Part shown: positions 1 to 11,318 of the stretch, piece by piece
Numbering within the stretch: the stretch's first letter is position 1
Layout of the letters: each line of letters starts with the position of its first letter
Assembly: GCF_022760925.1 (NCBI RefSeq)
Contig: NZ_JAKTNT010000009.1
Span: forward strand, 24,721-88,720
Direction of reading: 5' to 3'
DNA from: Thermus hydrothermalis
GTDB taxonomy: Bacteria > Deinococcota > Deinococci > Deinococcales > Thermaceae
DNA length: 64,000 nt
The notes under the pieces: generated by a model
The model's database searches: none
What the model was told of the DNA's origin: nothing
What the model saw: the letters and a program-made list of their open reading frames with translations, nothing else
Program-made: the position numbers and the translations under genes

Positions 1-33
1 CCCCCCACCCACCACCACCACGTCGTACCCCAT
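1..33 (-). CDS. mnmG: mnmG (gidA) N-terminus, partial
   Basis: Minus-strand ATG at 33 followed by codons for MGYDVVVVGGG, then the window edge. This hydrophobic strand plus glycine-rich turn is the FAD-binding start of MnmG (GidA), the tRNA wobble-uridine carboxymethylaminomethyl enzyme. MnmG genes often lie next to the dnaA/oriC region, which supports the call. A GGAGGG Shine-Dalgarno precedes the ATG. Only 11 codons are visible, so another FAD-dependent oxidoreductase cannot be excluded. Confidence 0.6.
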   Translation of the reverse strand, partial: MGYDVVVVGGG

Positions 34-43
34 CCTGCCCTCC

Positions 44-70
44 ACTTTAGCCCAGGCCCTGGCGTAGAAT
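44..70. promoter_or_regulatory. divergent mnmG/dnaA promoter region
   Basis: A minus-strand TAAAGT (44-49) sits 10 bases before the mnmG ATG. A plus-strand TAGAAT (65-70) sits 27 bases before the dnaA TTG. No convincing -35 hexamer is seen for either, so these are -10 candidates only. Confidence 0.4.
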
Positions 71-97
71 GTACCCTCGGAACGCTGGGGGGTAGCC

Positions 98-1411
98 TTG
101 ACCCACGAGGCCGTTTGGCAACACGTCCTGGAGCACATCCGCCGCAACATCACCGAGGTGGAGTACCACACCTGGTTTGAGCGGATCCGCCCCCTGGGCA
201 TCCGGGACGGGGTCTTGGAATTGGCGGTGCCCACCTCCTTCGCCATGGACTGGATCCGGCGGCACTACGCCGAGCTCATCCAGGAGGGCCTAAGCCTCCT
301 GGGGGCCCAGGCCCCCCGGTTTGAGCTCAAGGTGGTACCGGGAACCCCGGTGCAAGAGGACATCTTCCAGGCCGCCCCCTCTCCCGAACCCGTCCAACCC
401 AAGCTAAACCCCAAGTACACCTTTGAGAACTTCGTGGTGGGGCCCAACAACTCCATGGCCCATGCGGCGGCGGTGGCGGTGGCCGAGTCCCCCGGGCGGG
501 CCTACAACCCCCTTTTCATCTACGGGGGCGTGGGCCTGGGGAAGACCCACCTGATGCACGCCGTGGGCCACTCCGTGGCCAAGCGCTTCCCCCACCTGAA
601 GATTGAATACGTTTCCACGGAAACCTTCACCAACGAGCTCATCAACGCCATCCGCGAGGACCGGATGACGGAGTTCCGGGAGCGCTACCGCTCCGTGGAC
701 CTCCTTTTGGTGGACGACATCCAGTTCATCGCCGGCAAGGAGCGCACGCAGGAGGAGTTCTTCCACACCTTCAACGCCCTTTACGAGGCCCACAAGCAGA
801 TCATCCTGTCCTCCGACCGCCCCCCCAAGGACATCCTCACCCTCGAGGCCCGCCTGCGGAGCCGGTTTGAGTGGGGCCTCATCACGGACATCCAACCCCC
901 CGACCTGGAAACCCGTATCGCCATCCTGAAGATGAACGCCGAGCAACGGGGCCTACGGGTGAGCGAGGAGGTCTTGGAGTACATCGCCCGCCAGGTGACC
1001 TCCAACATCCGGGAACTGGAAGGGGCCCTCATGCGGGCCATCGCCTACGCCTCCCTAAACGGGGTGGAGCTCACCCGGGCCGTGGCCGCCAAGGCCCTTT
1101 CCGAGATCTTCGCCCCCCGGGAGGTGGCGGTGGCCCCAGAGGAGATCGTGCGCAAGGTGGCGGAGCACTTCGCCCTCCGCCCCGAAGACCTCCTGGGGGG
1201 CGGCAGGCGGAAGGAGGTGGTCCTCCCGCGGCAGATCGCCATGTACCTGGTGCGGGAGCTCACCCGCTCCTCCCTGCCGGAAATCGGCCAGCTCTTCGGC
1301 GGACGGGACCACACCACGGTCCTCTACGCCATCCAGAAAATCCAGGAACTCTCGGAGAGCGACCGGGAGGTGCAAAGCCTCCTCCGCCGGCTTAAGGAGG
1401 CCTTGGTATGA
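98..1411 (+). CDS. dnaA: Chromosomal replication initiator DnaA
   Basis: AAA+ ATPase that binds DnaA boxes and melts the origin. The 437-residue protein has an N-terminal DnaB-interaction domain, Walker A GGVGLGKT at residues 143-150, Walker B LLLVDD near 202-207, and the domain IV signature [12 protein letters not shown] at 401-412. The start is a TTG preceded by a G-rich stretch; the reading begins like the T. thermophilus protein ([14 protein letters not shown]). The stop codon lies only a few bases before the first of the DnaA boxes in oriC, and dnaN follows, the classic bacterial arrangement. DnaA probably autoregulates through the boxes it binds. Confidence 0.97.
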   Translation: MTHEAVWQHVLEHIRRNITEVEYHTWFERIRPLGIRDGVLELAVPTSFAMDWIRRHYAELIQEGLSLLGAQAPRFELKVVPGTPVQEDIFQAAPSPEPVQPKLNPKYTFENFVVGPNNSMAHAAAVAVAESPGRAYNPLFIYGGVGLGKTHLMHAVGHSVAKRFPHLKIEYVSTETFTNELINAIREDRMTEFRERYRSVDLLLVDDIQFIAGKERTQEEFFHTFNALYEAHKQIILSSDRPPKDILTLEARLRSRFEWGLITDIQPPDLETRIAILKMNAEQRGLRVSEEVLEYIARQVTSNIRELEGALMRAIAYASLNGVELTRAVAAKALSEIFAPREVAVAPEEIVRKVAEHFALRPEDLLGGGRRKEVVLPRQIAMYLVRELTRSSLPEIGQLFGGRDHTTVLYAIQKIQELSESDREVQSLLRRLKEALV

Positions 1412-1415
1412 CCCC

Positions 1416-1633
1416 TGTGGATAACCTGTGGATAACCCTGTGGATAACCGGGCTTTTCCTGTGGATAACACTGTGGACAACTTGTGGAAAACTGGGGCCC
1501 TCCTGGGGCCTGTGGATAACTGGCCAGTTATCCACACCTTATCCACAGGCCAGGGCCATTTATCCACAGGAGTTATCCACAAGCCCTTTTCCGTACAGGA
1601 CGCGGTTTTTACCCTCTTATCCACATATCCACA
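1416..1633. repeat. DnaA-box array (13 boxes)
   Basis: Seven boxes read TGTGGATAA on the plus strand: starts at 1416, 1427, 1439, 1460, 1472 (TGTGGACAA), 1483 (TGTGGAAAA) and 1511. Six then read in the opposite sense, TTATCCACA: starts at 1528, 1539, 1560, 1573, 1617 and 1625 (ATATCCACA). Ten are exact and three have one mismatch. The polarity switches once, at about 1520-1527. Confidence 0.93.
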
Positions 1634-1637
1634 GGCC

Positions 1638-1655
1638 CTACTACTACGACTACGA
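1638..1655 (-). promoter_or_regulatory. DnaA-trio element
   Basis: Read 3' to 5' on the minus strand from the last box (1625-1633) and a GGCC spacer (1634-1637), the sequence is GAT GAT GAT GCT GAT GCT. This matches the DnaA-trio element that guides DnaA onto single strands in Bacillus. Confidence 0.75.
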
Positions 1656-1691
1656 TCCTTTTAAGTCTTTAAAAAAAGAAAGTCGTAGTAG
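1641..1691. repeat. Inverted repeat flanking the unwinding region
   Basis: CTACTACGACT (1641-1651) and its exact reverse complement (1681-1691) flank 29 bases that include the A/T-rich stretch. The right arm is a second, oppositely oriented copy of the trio sequence. Confidence 0.8.
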
Positions 1692-1712
1692 CAGAAAAAG
1701 GAGGAACGGGTA

Positions 1713-2828
1713 ATGCGTGTAGTCCTTCCCAAAAACCTGCTGGCTGAACGCCTCTCTTTCCTAGAGAGGGTCATCCCTTCGCGTAGCTCCAACCCCCTTT
1801 TCACCTACCTGGGCCTTGCTTTGGGCCAAGACGCCTTGGTGCTTTTCGGGAGCAACGGGGAGGTGGACCTCGAGGCCGGCCTCCCGGCCGAGGTCCAGGG
1901 GGAGGGGCGCTACCTGGTGCCCGCCCAGCCCTTTTTCCAACTGGTCCGAAGCCTCCCCGGGGAGCAGGTGGAGCTGGTCTTGGGGGGTGATCTGGAACTG
2001 GTGTCCGGCACCTTCCGTACCCGGCTCGCCCTGGCCCCCACCGAGGGCTACCCCGAGCTTTCCTTCCCCGAGCCTAGCCCTTCCGAGGCGTACCCTTGGC
2101 AGACCGCCTTGCCGGTGGAAGACCTCCTCCGTGCCCTTACCCACGTGCGCTACGCCGCAAGCCACGAGGAGTACCGGGCCATCTTCCGCGGGGTCCAGCT
2201 GGAGTTCTCGGAAAGGGGGGTGCGGAGCGTGGCCTCGGACGGCTACCGCCTGGCCCTTTACCAGCTGGAAAGGCCCCAGCCCTTCCAGAAGAAGGCGGTG
2301 GTCCCCGCCCGCAGCGTGGACGAGGTGGCGCGGGTTCTCAAAGGGGTGGGGGATGGGGAGGTGGTCTTGGCCCTGGGCCCAGGCACCCTGGGCTTGGCGG
2401 TGCGGGAAGGGGAGGGGTGGGTGCGCCTGGCGGTGAGGCTCATGGAGGGGGAGTTCCCCGATTACGAGCGGGTCATCCCCAAGGAGTTTCCCCTAAAGGC
2501 CACCCTCGAGGCCGAGGCCTTCCGCGAGGCCTTGCGGCGGGTGAGCGTTCTGGCGGACAGGCAGAACCACCGGGTGGACCTCTTCTTCCAGGAAGGGCGG
2601 GTCCTCCTGTCCGCTGAAGGGGACTACGGCAAGGGCCAGGAGGAGCTTCCCGTGGCCTTGGAGGGAACGCCCCTCGCCGTGGCCTACAACGCCCGGTATC
2701 TCCTCGAGGCCCTAGGGCCCATCTCGGGCCAGGCCGCCCTCTGGCTTTCCGGGGCCACGAGCCCGAGCTTGGTGCGCCCGGCGGAGGAAGGAGGGTACCA
2801 GGCGGTGGTGGTTCCCTTGAGGGTGTAA
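1713..2828 (+). CDS. dnaN: DNA polymerase III sliding clamp (beta)
   Basis: Ring-shaped processivity clamp for the replicative polymerase. At 371 residues it is close to the family length and shows the three-fold clamp architecture, including the conserved ASDGYRLALY turn in the middle and an FPDYERVIP segment at the second-third domain boundary. The ATG at 1713 is preceded by a GGAGG Shine-Dalgarno at about 1700-1704. It lies immediately downstream of oriC. The spacer to eno contains an imperfect hairpin (2844-2864), which may be a weak terminator. Confidence 0.96.
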   Translation: MRVVLPKNLLAERLSFLERVIPSRSSNPLFTYLGLALGQDALVLFGSNGEVDLEAGLPAEVQGEGRYLVPAQPFFQLVRSLPGEQVELVLGGDLELVSGTFRTRLALAPTEGYPELSFPEPSPSEAYPWQTALPVEDLLRALTHVRYAASHEEYRAIFRGVQLEFSERGVRSVASDGYRLALYQLERPQPFQKKAVVPARSVDEVARVLKGVGDGEVVLALGPGTLGLAVREGEGWVRLAVRLMEGEFPDYERVIPKEFPLKATLEAEAFREALRRVSVLADRQNHRVDLFFQEGRVLLSAEGDYGKGQEELPVALEGTPLAVAYNARYLLEALGPISGQAALWLSGATSPSLVRPAEEGGYQAVVVPLRV

Positions 2829-2833
2829 GCTAA

Positions 2834-5558
<2,725 letters not shown>

Positions 5559-5563
5559 AAGGG

Positions 5564-5585
5564 CCCGGGGCCAAGGGGCCCCGGG
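5564..5585 (+). terminator. Hairpin after pyk
   Basis: An 8-bp stem CCCGGGGC/GCCCCGGG with a 6-base loop follows the pyk stop. There is no T-tract. It lies between the convergent pyk and cytochrome genes. Confidence 0.55.
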
Positions 5586-5604
5586 GGGAGGGAGTTACAC
5601 CGGT

Positions 5605-6033
5605 CTATTTGACCGGGGGACGGGACTTGAGCACCTCCTGCGGGGAGAGGGGTTTGGCCCTTTGGGCCTTCACCTCCTGGGCGGTGATGGGTTTGGCCTT
5701 GGACTTGGCGAAGGTGGTGAGGACGTGGTTCAAGAGGTTCGCCACCTCCTCGTCCTTCAGCTGCCGGAAGGGGGGCATGACCCCGTTGTAGGCCTTGCCT
5801 TCCACGGCGAGGGGGCCCTGGAGGCCGTAGAGGACCACCCGGATGAGGTACTCTCGGCCCCCCTTGGCCTGGACCACCTTGTCCAGGTGGGTGAGGGGCG
5901 GGAAGGCCCCGGGGATGCCCTGGCCCGTGGCCTGGTGGCAGCTTTGGCAGTTGGCGGAGTAGAGCTTGGCCCCCGGGCTTTGCCCGAGCGCGAATAGGCC
6001 GGCGAGGAAAATAAGAGGCAAAAGGCGCCGCAT
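5605..6033 (-). CDS. Cytochrome c552-like periplasmic protein
   Basis: Small soluble c-type cytochrome, presumably an electron carrier outside the cytoplasmic membrane. The 142 residues begin with a signal peptide (MRRLLPLIFLAGLFALG), then one haem-binding CQSCH at 29-33 and a likely axial Met at residue 86 in NGVMPPF. The GIPGAFPPL and GGREYLI segments match Thermus cytochrome c552, but the sequence has diverged enough to be a paralogue. The longer open frame upstream runs antisense through its neighbour and is rejected. A TATCCT sits six bases before the ATG. The radical SAM gene lies 28 bases upstream on the same strand. Confidence 0.88.
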   Translation of the reverse strand: MRRLLPLIFLAGLFALGQSPGAKLYSANCQSCHQATGQGIPGAFPPLTHLDKVVQAKGGREYLIRVVLYGLQGPLAVEGKAYNGVMPPFRQLKDEEVANLLNHVLTTFAKSKAKPITAQEVKAQRAKPLSPQEVLKSRPPVK

Positions 6034-6039
6034 GGCTCC

Positions 6040-6045
6040 AGGATA
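6040..6045 (-). promoter_or_regulatory. Possible -10 for the cytochrome gene
   Basis: TATCCT on the minus strand, six bases from the ATG. It may be a separate leaderless promoter inside the two-gene cluster. Confidence 0.35.
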
Positions 6046-6061
6046 GGAGGACTGCGCCGGC

Positions 6062-7132
6062 CTACGCCAGGGGCATTTGTCCCCAGGTTTTGGGGATGTG
6101 GGCGCAACGGGGGTCCGAGGCCAGGTAGTCCCCGGTTTCCGCATAGGCCCGGGCCCGGCTACCCCCGCAAATCTCCCGGTACTCGCAAACCCCGCACTTG
6201 CCCTTGAGCAGGGCTTTGTTGCGTAGCGCCTGGAAGAGGGGGCTTTCGCGGTAGATGGCCAAAAGGGGCTTTTCCCGCACGTTTCCGGCGGGAATGGGGA
6301 GGAAGCCCGAGGGGTAGACCTCCCCGTTGGCGGCCACGAAGACGAAGCCGAAGCCATCGGAAAGGTGGACGCCCCGCCCTTCCCCCACCAAGGCCCCGTC
6401 CTCTCCCCCCTCCCTCCTTCGGCGCTCTAGAACGAGGCGGCGGAACATGGGGCCTTCCGTGGTGCGCACCTTGAAGGGGTAAAGGCGGGAGAGGTCGTAG
6501 AGGAGGTGCATCACCTCCTCGTACTCCTCGGGGGAGAGTTGCTCCAGCAAGGCTCCCCGGCCCACGGGCACCAGGAAGAAGACCTCCCACGTGGCCACGC
6601 CCTTTTCCGCCAGGATCTCGGCGATCCCGGGAAGCTCCCTTGCGGTGCGCCGGGTCACGGTGGTGTTCACCTGGGTCATGAGGCCCACCTCTTGGGCCCA
6701 GGACAGGGCCTTTAGGGCCAGGGCGAAGGTGCCCGGCACCCCGCGGAAGCCGTCGTGGGCCTCGGGGCTTGCCCCGTCCAGGGAAATGGCCATCTGGTGG
6801 ACGCCGAGCTCCCGGAAGCGGGCCACCACCTCCCGGGTGAGCCTCGGGGTGACGGCGGGGGTGATGCCCACCTTGAGGCCTAGGCGCTGGGCTTCCTCCA
6901 GGAGGAGGAAGAGGTCGGGGCGGGCCAGGGGGTCGCCCCCGGTGGGGAGGAGGATGGGCTTGGGGGTGTAGGTGGCGAGTTCCCGGAGGAGCTTAAGGCC
7001 CTCCTCGGTGGAGAGCTCGTCGGGGAGGGGTTCGGGCACGGCGGAGGCCCGGCAGTGCTGGCAGGCGAGGAGGCAGGCCCGGGTCATCTCCCAGGCCACC
7101 AAGAGGGGGAAGCGGTGGAGGTCGGGCTTCAT
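6062..7132 (-). CDS. Radical SAM/SPASM domain protein
   Basis: The 356-residue protein has a radical SAM 4Fe-4S site CLLACQHC near residues 20-27 and a C-terminal SPASM-type cysteine cluster (CGVCEYREICGG with a further Cys near the end) for extra Fe-S clusters. Such proteins modify peptides or mature haem-type cofactors (PqqE, NirJ and AhbD are relatives by architecture). No precursor peptide gene is visible beside it. Its neighbour is a c-type cytochrome, so a haem- or cytochrome-related role is possible but only inferred. The ATG has a TAGGCT six bases upstream and no Shine-Dalgarno. Confidence 0.85.
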   Translation of the reverse strand: MKPDLHRFPLLVAWEMTRACLLACQHCRASAVPEPLPDELSTEEGLKLLRELATYTPKPILLPTGGDPLARPDLFLLLEEAQRLGLKVGITPAVTPRLTREVVARFRELGVHQMAISLDGASPEAHDGFRGVPGTFALALKALSWAQEVGLMTQVNTTVTRRTARELPGIAEILAEKGVATWEVFFLVPVGRGALLEQLSPEEYEEVMHLLYDLSRLYPFKVRTTEGPMFRRLVLERRRREGGEDGALVGEGRGVHLSDGFGFVFVAANGEVYPSGFLPIPAGNVREKPLLAIYRESPLFQALRNKALLKGKCGVCEYREICGGSRARAYAETGDYLASDPRCAHIPKTWGQMPLA

Positions 7133-7138
7133 GCCCTT

Positions 7139-7144
7139 AGCCTA
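7139..7144 (-). promoter_or_regulatory. Leaderless-type -10, radical SAM gene
   Basis: TAGGCT on the minus strand, six bases before the ATG. The same TAGGCT-n6-ATG arrangement recurs before surE and the gene at 34427. Confidence 0.55.
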
Positions 7145-7169
7145 GGACAGGGGAGAAGGGCAGGTGTCC

Positions 7170-8159
7170 CTAGCGGGGAAGGGTGAGGCGGTAGGTGAGG
7201 GTCTTGGCTTCGTGAGGGTTTAGGGGAAGCTCCAGGCGGTAGCCCTCGGGCAGGAGGGTGGCCCCGGGGAAGTCCAGGCGGAAGGGTTTGGGAAAGGTTT
7301 CCGCAAGGAATAGGGTGAGGGGGTAGGGATAGGGGTTTTCCAGGCGGGTTTCCACCAGGTAGGTGGCCTCCTTCTCCGACTGGGCGAGGAGGCGGACGGC
7401 GCGCCCAAGGCGCGCCCTCAGGTCCTGCCCAAGCCAGATCTCGGCCTGGTTGCCCTCGAGGGTGGCAGGAAGGCGGCCCTGGCCCAGGAAAAGGCCCTCC
7501 TCCACCACCTCCAAGGCCCCAGGGGCCAAGGGAAAGGGGGCTTTGAAGCGGTAGCCCCGTTCCAGGGGGATGGAGGCCTCGGTGCGGAAGGGGCCCTGGT
7601 AGCGGAGGAGCCGGGTGGGGGCCACCTCGGCCCTTCGGAAGGGGATTTCCGTGGTGCCGGGAAGAAGCTTTCTCGGCATAAGCTCGTAGCGGAAGAGGCC
7701 GAAGGGGCTTTCCTGGGCTTCCCCGAAGGTGCGGAAGGCGGCTTCGGGGAGGGCTTTGGCCGGAAGGAGGTTCACCTCCCCCGCCAGAAGGACGAGGCGT
7801 TCCGCCGGCAGGGCTTCCCCTTCCAGCCGAAGCCTGGCCCAGGCGGTGAGCCTGCCCTCCTCGAGGGTGTAGAAGACCTCCCCGGAAAGCCCGGTGTAGA
7901 GATAGCGGAGCCAGGCCCTCCCCTCCCCCCGGTAGCGGAAAAGCACCGCCGTACCCTGGAAAAGCCTTTCCTCCTCCTCCACCCCGAGGAGGCGCAACGA
8001 GCCCGGCACCATGCGGCCAAGCTTTTCCCCCGCCAGGTACACCCAGGCGGAAGGGGGAAGGAGCACGGGCTCCTTCACCTCGGCAAAACCGGGGTAGACC
8101 ACCACCTCCTGGGCCAAGGCTCCAAGGAGGAAGAGCCCTAAAGCGGCGAGCTTTCTCAT
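7170..8159 (-). CDS. Secreted protein, DUF4139-like, unknown function
   Basis: I do not recognise a function. The 329 residues start with a clear signal peptide ([17 protein letters not shown]) and then a beta-rich sequence with VVVYPGFAEVKEPV, reminiscent of DUF4139-type surface proteins of Deinococcota. No transmembrane helix follows the signal, so it should be periplasmic or outer-surface. Its start overlaps the stop of the hydrolase gene by four bases (ATGA), making it the last gene of the lipoprotein-dxs-hydrolase cluster. Confidence 0.7.
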   Translation of the reverse strand: MRKLAALGLFLLGALAQEVVVYPGFAEVKEPVLLPPSAWVYLAGEKLGRMVPGSLRLLGVEEEERLFQGTAVLFRYRGEGRAWLRYLYTGLSGEVFYTLEEGRLTAWARLRLEGEALPAERLVLLAGEVNLLPAKALPEAAFRTFGEAQESPFGLFRYELMPRKLLPGTTEIPFRRAEVAPTRLLRYQGPFRTEASIPLERGYRFKAPFPLAPGALEVVEEGLFLGQGRLPATLEGNQAEIWLGQDLRARLGRAVRLLAQSEKEATYLVETRLENPYPYPLTLFLAETFPKPFRLDFPGATLLPEGYRLELPLNPHEAKTLTYRLTLPR

Positions 8160-8770
8160 ACCCCCAGTTTACGGGCCAAGGCCTCCACCCGCTCCCTGGG
8201 AAGCGGCTCCCCGTGGCCGGGGTAGACCCGCTGGGCCCCCAGGTCCAGGATCTTGCGCACCGTTCTCTTCGCCAGGGCGTGGTCCTCGTTGATGAAGCGG
8301 GGCGGGAGGCCCTTGCCCCTTAAGGCGTCCCCCGCCAAAAGCACCCCTTCCCGGAAGAGCCCCACCTGCCCCAGGGTGTGGCCGGGGAGGTGGACCACCC
8401 GCCAGCCCGCAAGGGCCGTCCCTTCCTCTGCGGGGCGGAGGGCCTCCTTGGGGAGAGGGGGGGCCAGGTTGGCGAGCCGGCGGCCCAGGAGGGGGATGGG
8501 AAGGGGCGGGCGGGGCTTTTCTCCCGTGAGGTAGGGCCACTCCAGGGGGTGGGCGAACACGGGCACCCCATACTGCTCCCAAAGGGCCCTCGCCCCCCCG
8601 GCGTGGTCCAGGTGGTGGTGGGTGAGGAAGAGGAAAAGGGGCGGGGAACCTAAGAGGGAGAGGAGTTTCCCCGCCTCCCAAGGGAGCCCGGCGTCCACCA
8701 GGAAGTAGCCCCCCTCCGCCTCCACGCGGTAAAGGTTGGCGGCGAAGGCCAGGCGCTCAGGCCCGTTCAT
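8156..8770 (-). CDS. Metallo-beta-lactamase-fold hydrolase
   Basis: Binuclear metal hydrolase of the glyoxalase II-like superfamily, 204 residues. The metal motif HxHxDH is His51-His53-Asp55-His56 ([11 protein letters not shown]). Further ligands fit [13 protein letters not shown] and the YPGHG segment at the C-terminus. I chose the ATG at 8770, which overlaps the end of dxs by 14 bases; a longer frame would run into the dxs coding region without family similarity. Substrate unknown. Confidence 0.85.
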   Translation of the reverse strand: MNGPERLAFAANLYRVEAEGGYFLVDAGLPWEAGKLLSLLGSPPLFLFLTHHHLDHAGGARALWEQYGVPVFAHPLEWPYLTGEKPRPPLPIPLLGRRLANLAPPLPKEALRPAEEGTALAGWRVVHLPGHTLGQVGLFREGVLLAGDALRGKGLPPRFINEDHALAKRTVRKILDLGAQRVYPGHGEPLPRERVEALARKLGV

Positions 8771-10604
8771 GGACGGGGGCGAGGCCCATCTCCGCCAGGG
8801 CCCGGCGGATCCCTTCGGGGTCAATGCCCGCCTGGCGGTGCAGGCTCGGGATGGTCCCGTGCTCAAAGAAGCGGTCGGGAAGCCCCAAGACCTTGACCTC
8901 GGGCTTTAGGCCCATCTCGTTAAGGGCCTCCAGAACGGCGCTCCCAAAGCCACCCATCCTCTGGTGGTCCTCCACGGTGAGGAGCTTGTAGCGGGCGAGC
9001 CGCCGCAGCATCTCCCGATCCAGGGGCTTGAGGAAGCGGGCGTTGACCACGCCCACCCGGGGGTCGTCCCCTGCGGCCTCGAGGGCGTACCGCAGGGTCT
9101 TGCCGAAGGCGAGGATGTAGGCTTCCTTTCCCTCCTTCACCACCTCCCACTTCCCCCAAGGGATGTCCGGCCACACCCCTTCCGGGGCCCTTTCCACGTT
9201 GTCCCGGGGGTAGCGGATGGCCACGGGGCCTCCCACCTCCAGGGCTTTCTTCAGCATGGCCCGAAGCTCCAGGGCGTCCTTGGGGGCGGCGATCTGCAGG
9301 TTGGGGATGGTGCGCAGGTAGGCGATGTCAAAGACCCCGTGGTGGGTGGCCCCGTCCGCCCCCACGATGCCCGCCCGGTCTATGGCGAAGACCACGGGGA
9401 GGGCTTCTATGGCCACGTCGTGGATCACCTGGTCGTAGGCCCGTTGCAGGAAGGTGGAGTAGATGGCCACCACAGGCTTCATGCCCCTTAGGGCCAGGCC
9501 CGCTGCCGTGGTCACCGCCACGTCCTCGCAGATGCCCACGTCCAGGTAGCGCTCGGGGTGCTCCAGGGAGTAGCGCACGAGCCCCGACCCCTCCCGCATG
9601 GCCGGGGTGATGACGAAGAGCCTGGGCTCCAGGTGGGCGAGCTCGGTGACGGCGTCCCCGAAAGCCTGGCTCCAGGAGTAGCCCTTGGAAACCTTCTCCG
9701 GCTTCTTGGGGTCAAACCCTGGGGGGCCGTGCCAGTAGATGGGGTCGGCCTCCGCCACCTTGTACCCCTTGCCCTTCTTGGTGACCACGTGGAGAAGGGT
9801 GGGGCCCTCCAGGGCCTTGAGGTGCTCCAGGATGTGCACGAGGCCCTTCAGGTCGTGGCCGTCCACGGGGCCGATGTAGCGCAGGCCCCAGGCGTAGAAG
9901 GGGTTTTCCTGGTGGAGGATGAGCTTGGCCGCTTCCTTCGCCCGGTCCACCAGGCCAAAAAGCTGGGGAGAGATGCGCTCTAGGACGTTTCTCCCCAGCT
10001 TTTCCATGTCGTGGACCCACTTCCTAATTTGGAGCTCTTTGAAGTACTTGTTGAGGGCCCCCACGTTCTCGGAGATGCTCATCTCGTTGTCGTTCAGGAT
10101 GATGAGCATCCGCTTTTGCAGCTCCCCGATCTTGTTCAGCGCGGCAAGGGCCATGCCCCCGGTGAGGGCCCCGTCCCCGATCACCGCCACCACGTGGTAG
10201 TCCTCCCCCTGGAGGTCCCGGGCGATGGCCATGCCCAGGGCGTGGGCCAAGGAGGTGGAGGCGTGGCCAGCGGTGATGGCGTCGTGTTCGGACTCGGAAA
10301 CCTTGGTGAAGCCGGAGATGCCCCCTTCCTGCCTCAGGGTGTGGAAGCGGTCCTTCCGCCCCGTGACCAACTTGTGGGCGTAGGCCTGGTGGCCCACGTC
10401 AAAGAGGATGCGGTCTTTGGGGGAGTGGAAGACGCGGTGTAGGGCCAGGATCAGCTCCACCGCCCCCAGGGAGCTTGCCAGGTGCCCGCCGTTTTGCGCC
10501 GTGACCCGGATGATCTCGCTCCGGATCTCCTCGGCTAGTTCCTGGAGTTCCTCCAGGCTAAGCCGCTTCAGGTCTTCGGGGTCGTTTACCCTATCCAGGA
10601 CCAT
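8757..10604 (-). CDS. dxs: 1-Deoxy-D-xylulose-5-phosphate synthase
   Basis: Thiamine-diphosphate enzyme that joins pyruvate and glyceraldehyde 3-phosphate, the first step of the methylerythritol phosphate route to isoprenoids; ispF of the same pathway is at 22199. The 615 residues contain the TPP/Mg motif [15 protein letters not shown], the transketolase-like pyrimidine-binding segment around [15 protein letters not shown], and a C-terminal transketolase domain. The ATG at 10604 follows GAGGTGGGT; a GTG two codons upstream is possible. The start is six bases from the stop of the lipoprotein gene, implying cotranscription. Confidence 0.96.
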   Translation of the reverse strand: MVLDRVNDPEDLKRLSLEELQELAEEIRSEIIRVTAQNGGHLASSLGAVELILALHRVFHSPKDRILFDVGHQAYAHKLVTGRKDRFHTLRQEGGISGFTKVSESEHDAITAGHASTSLAHALGMAIARDLQGEDYHVVAVIGDGALTGGMALAALNKIGELQKRMLIILNDNEMSISENVGALNKYFKELQIRKWVHDMEKLGRNVLERISPQLFGLVDRAKEAAKLILHQENPFYAWGLRYIGPVDGHDLKGLVHILEHLKALEGPTLLHVVTKKGKGYKVAEADPIYWHGPPGFDPKKPEKVSKGYSWSQAFGDAVTELAHLEPRLFVITPAMREGSGLVRYSLEHPERYLDVGICEDVAVTTAAGLALRGMKPVVAIYSTFLQRAYDQVIHDVAIEALPVVFAIDRAGIVGADGATHHGVFDIAYLRTIPNLQIAAPKDALELRAMLKKALEVGGPVAIRYPRDNVERAPEGVWPDIPWGKWEVVKEGKEAYILAFGKTLRYALEAAGDDPRVGVVNARFLKPLDREMLRRLARYKLLTVEDHQRMGGFGSAVLEALNEMGLKPEVKVLGLPDRFFEHGTIPSLHRQAGIDPEGIRRALAEMGLAPVHERA

Positions 10605-10611
10605 ACCCACC

Positions 10612-11256
10612 TCACTGGAAGTTGCGCTCCACCAGGATGCGCCCCTCCCGGGTGCGCACCTCCCCCACCCGGGGGGCGAACCAGACCTCGTAGGCGGTCT
10701 GGCCCGCCTGGTCCTGGTAGACCTGGCGGATGCGCAGGATGCGGAAACTCCCCGCAGGAAGGCGCACTTCCCGTTCCTCTAAGACCTCCATGCTGTAGTC
10801 CAGACGGCCTTGGGCCAAAGGCTCCCGGCCTGTGGGGGAGAGGAGCTCCACCTTCACCTCCACCCTTCCCCCCCAGCGGTAGCCCGGGGCGAGGAGGCCC
10901 TCCGGGGGGTACTCCAGGACGGGCGGGGTGAAGACCACCCGGGCCGAGGGGTCCTGGAAGCCGAGAAGCCGCACGCCGAAGGCCCCCACCTGGCGGTAGT
11001 AGACCCGGTCCTCCCCCCGGCCATAGGCGCGGAAGCGGAGGGCTTCCTGGCCCTCGTAGAGGGCGGGGCCCTCCACCCGTACCCGGTAGGGCGGGGAGGA
11101 GAGGGGCTCCCCCTCGGGCACGTAGACCCACTCCAGCCCCGTGGCGGTGGGGTAGAAGGCCTCGCTTCGGAGGAAAGGCCGGGCCTCGGGGGCCTGGGTC
11201 ACCTGGGGGGCGCAGGCGGCGAGGAGGAGGGAGAGGGCCATAAGGGACCGCCTCAT
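10612..11256 (-). CDS. Lipoprotein of unknown function
   Basis: The 214 residues begin with a lipoprotein signal peptide ending in LLAAC (Cys15), predicting lipid anchoring at the cell envelope. The rest is soluble and beta-rich with no motif I recognise. It is the first gene of a minus-strand cluster with dxs, an MBL hydrolase and a secreted protein. A TAAACT seven bases before the ATG and no Shine-Dalgarno suggest a leaderless transcript. Confidence 0.75.
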   Translation of the reverse strand: MRRSLMALSLLLAACAPQVTQAPEARPFLRSEAFYPTATGLEWVYVPEGEPLSSPPYRVRVEGPALYEGQEALRFRAYGRGEDRVYYRQVGAFGVRLLGFQDPSARVVFTPPVLEYPPEGLLAPGYRWGGRVEVKVELLSPTGREPLAQGRLDYSMEVLEEREVRLPAGSFRILRIRQVYQDQAGQTAYEVWFAPRVGEVRTREGRILVERNFQ

Positions 11257-11263
11257 GTTAGGG

Positions 11264-11269
11264 AGTTTA
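11264..11269 (-). promoter_or_regulatory. Leaderless-type -10, lipoprotein-dxs cluster
   Basis: Minus-strand TAAACT, seven bases before the ATG at 11256. Confidence 0.5.
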
Positions 11270-11318
11270 CCCCGCTTCCCGCCGTGGGCTGGCCAACACT
11301 TTAGGTTCTGGGGCCCGG

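Larger units (their letters stand above)
1412..1712 (+). other. oriC: Replication origin oriC
   Basis: The 301 bases between dnaA and dnaN contain 13 DnaA boxes, a GC spacer, DnaA-trio repeats and an A/T-rich stretch (about 1657-1680) that is the only such stretch nearby. A 13-box origin between dnaA and dnaN has been described for T. thermophilus. The order boxes, GC element, trios, A/T-rich DNA indicates unwinding on the dnaN side. Spurious ORFs through this region are products of the repeated boxes. Confidence 0.93.

Noticed and set aside
1408..1713. ORFs of 60-100 codons across the DnaA boxes
   Set aside because: Products of the repeated 9-mers; the region is a replication origin.
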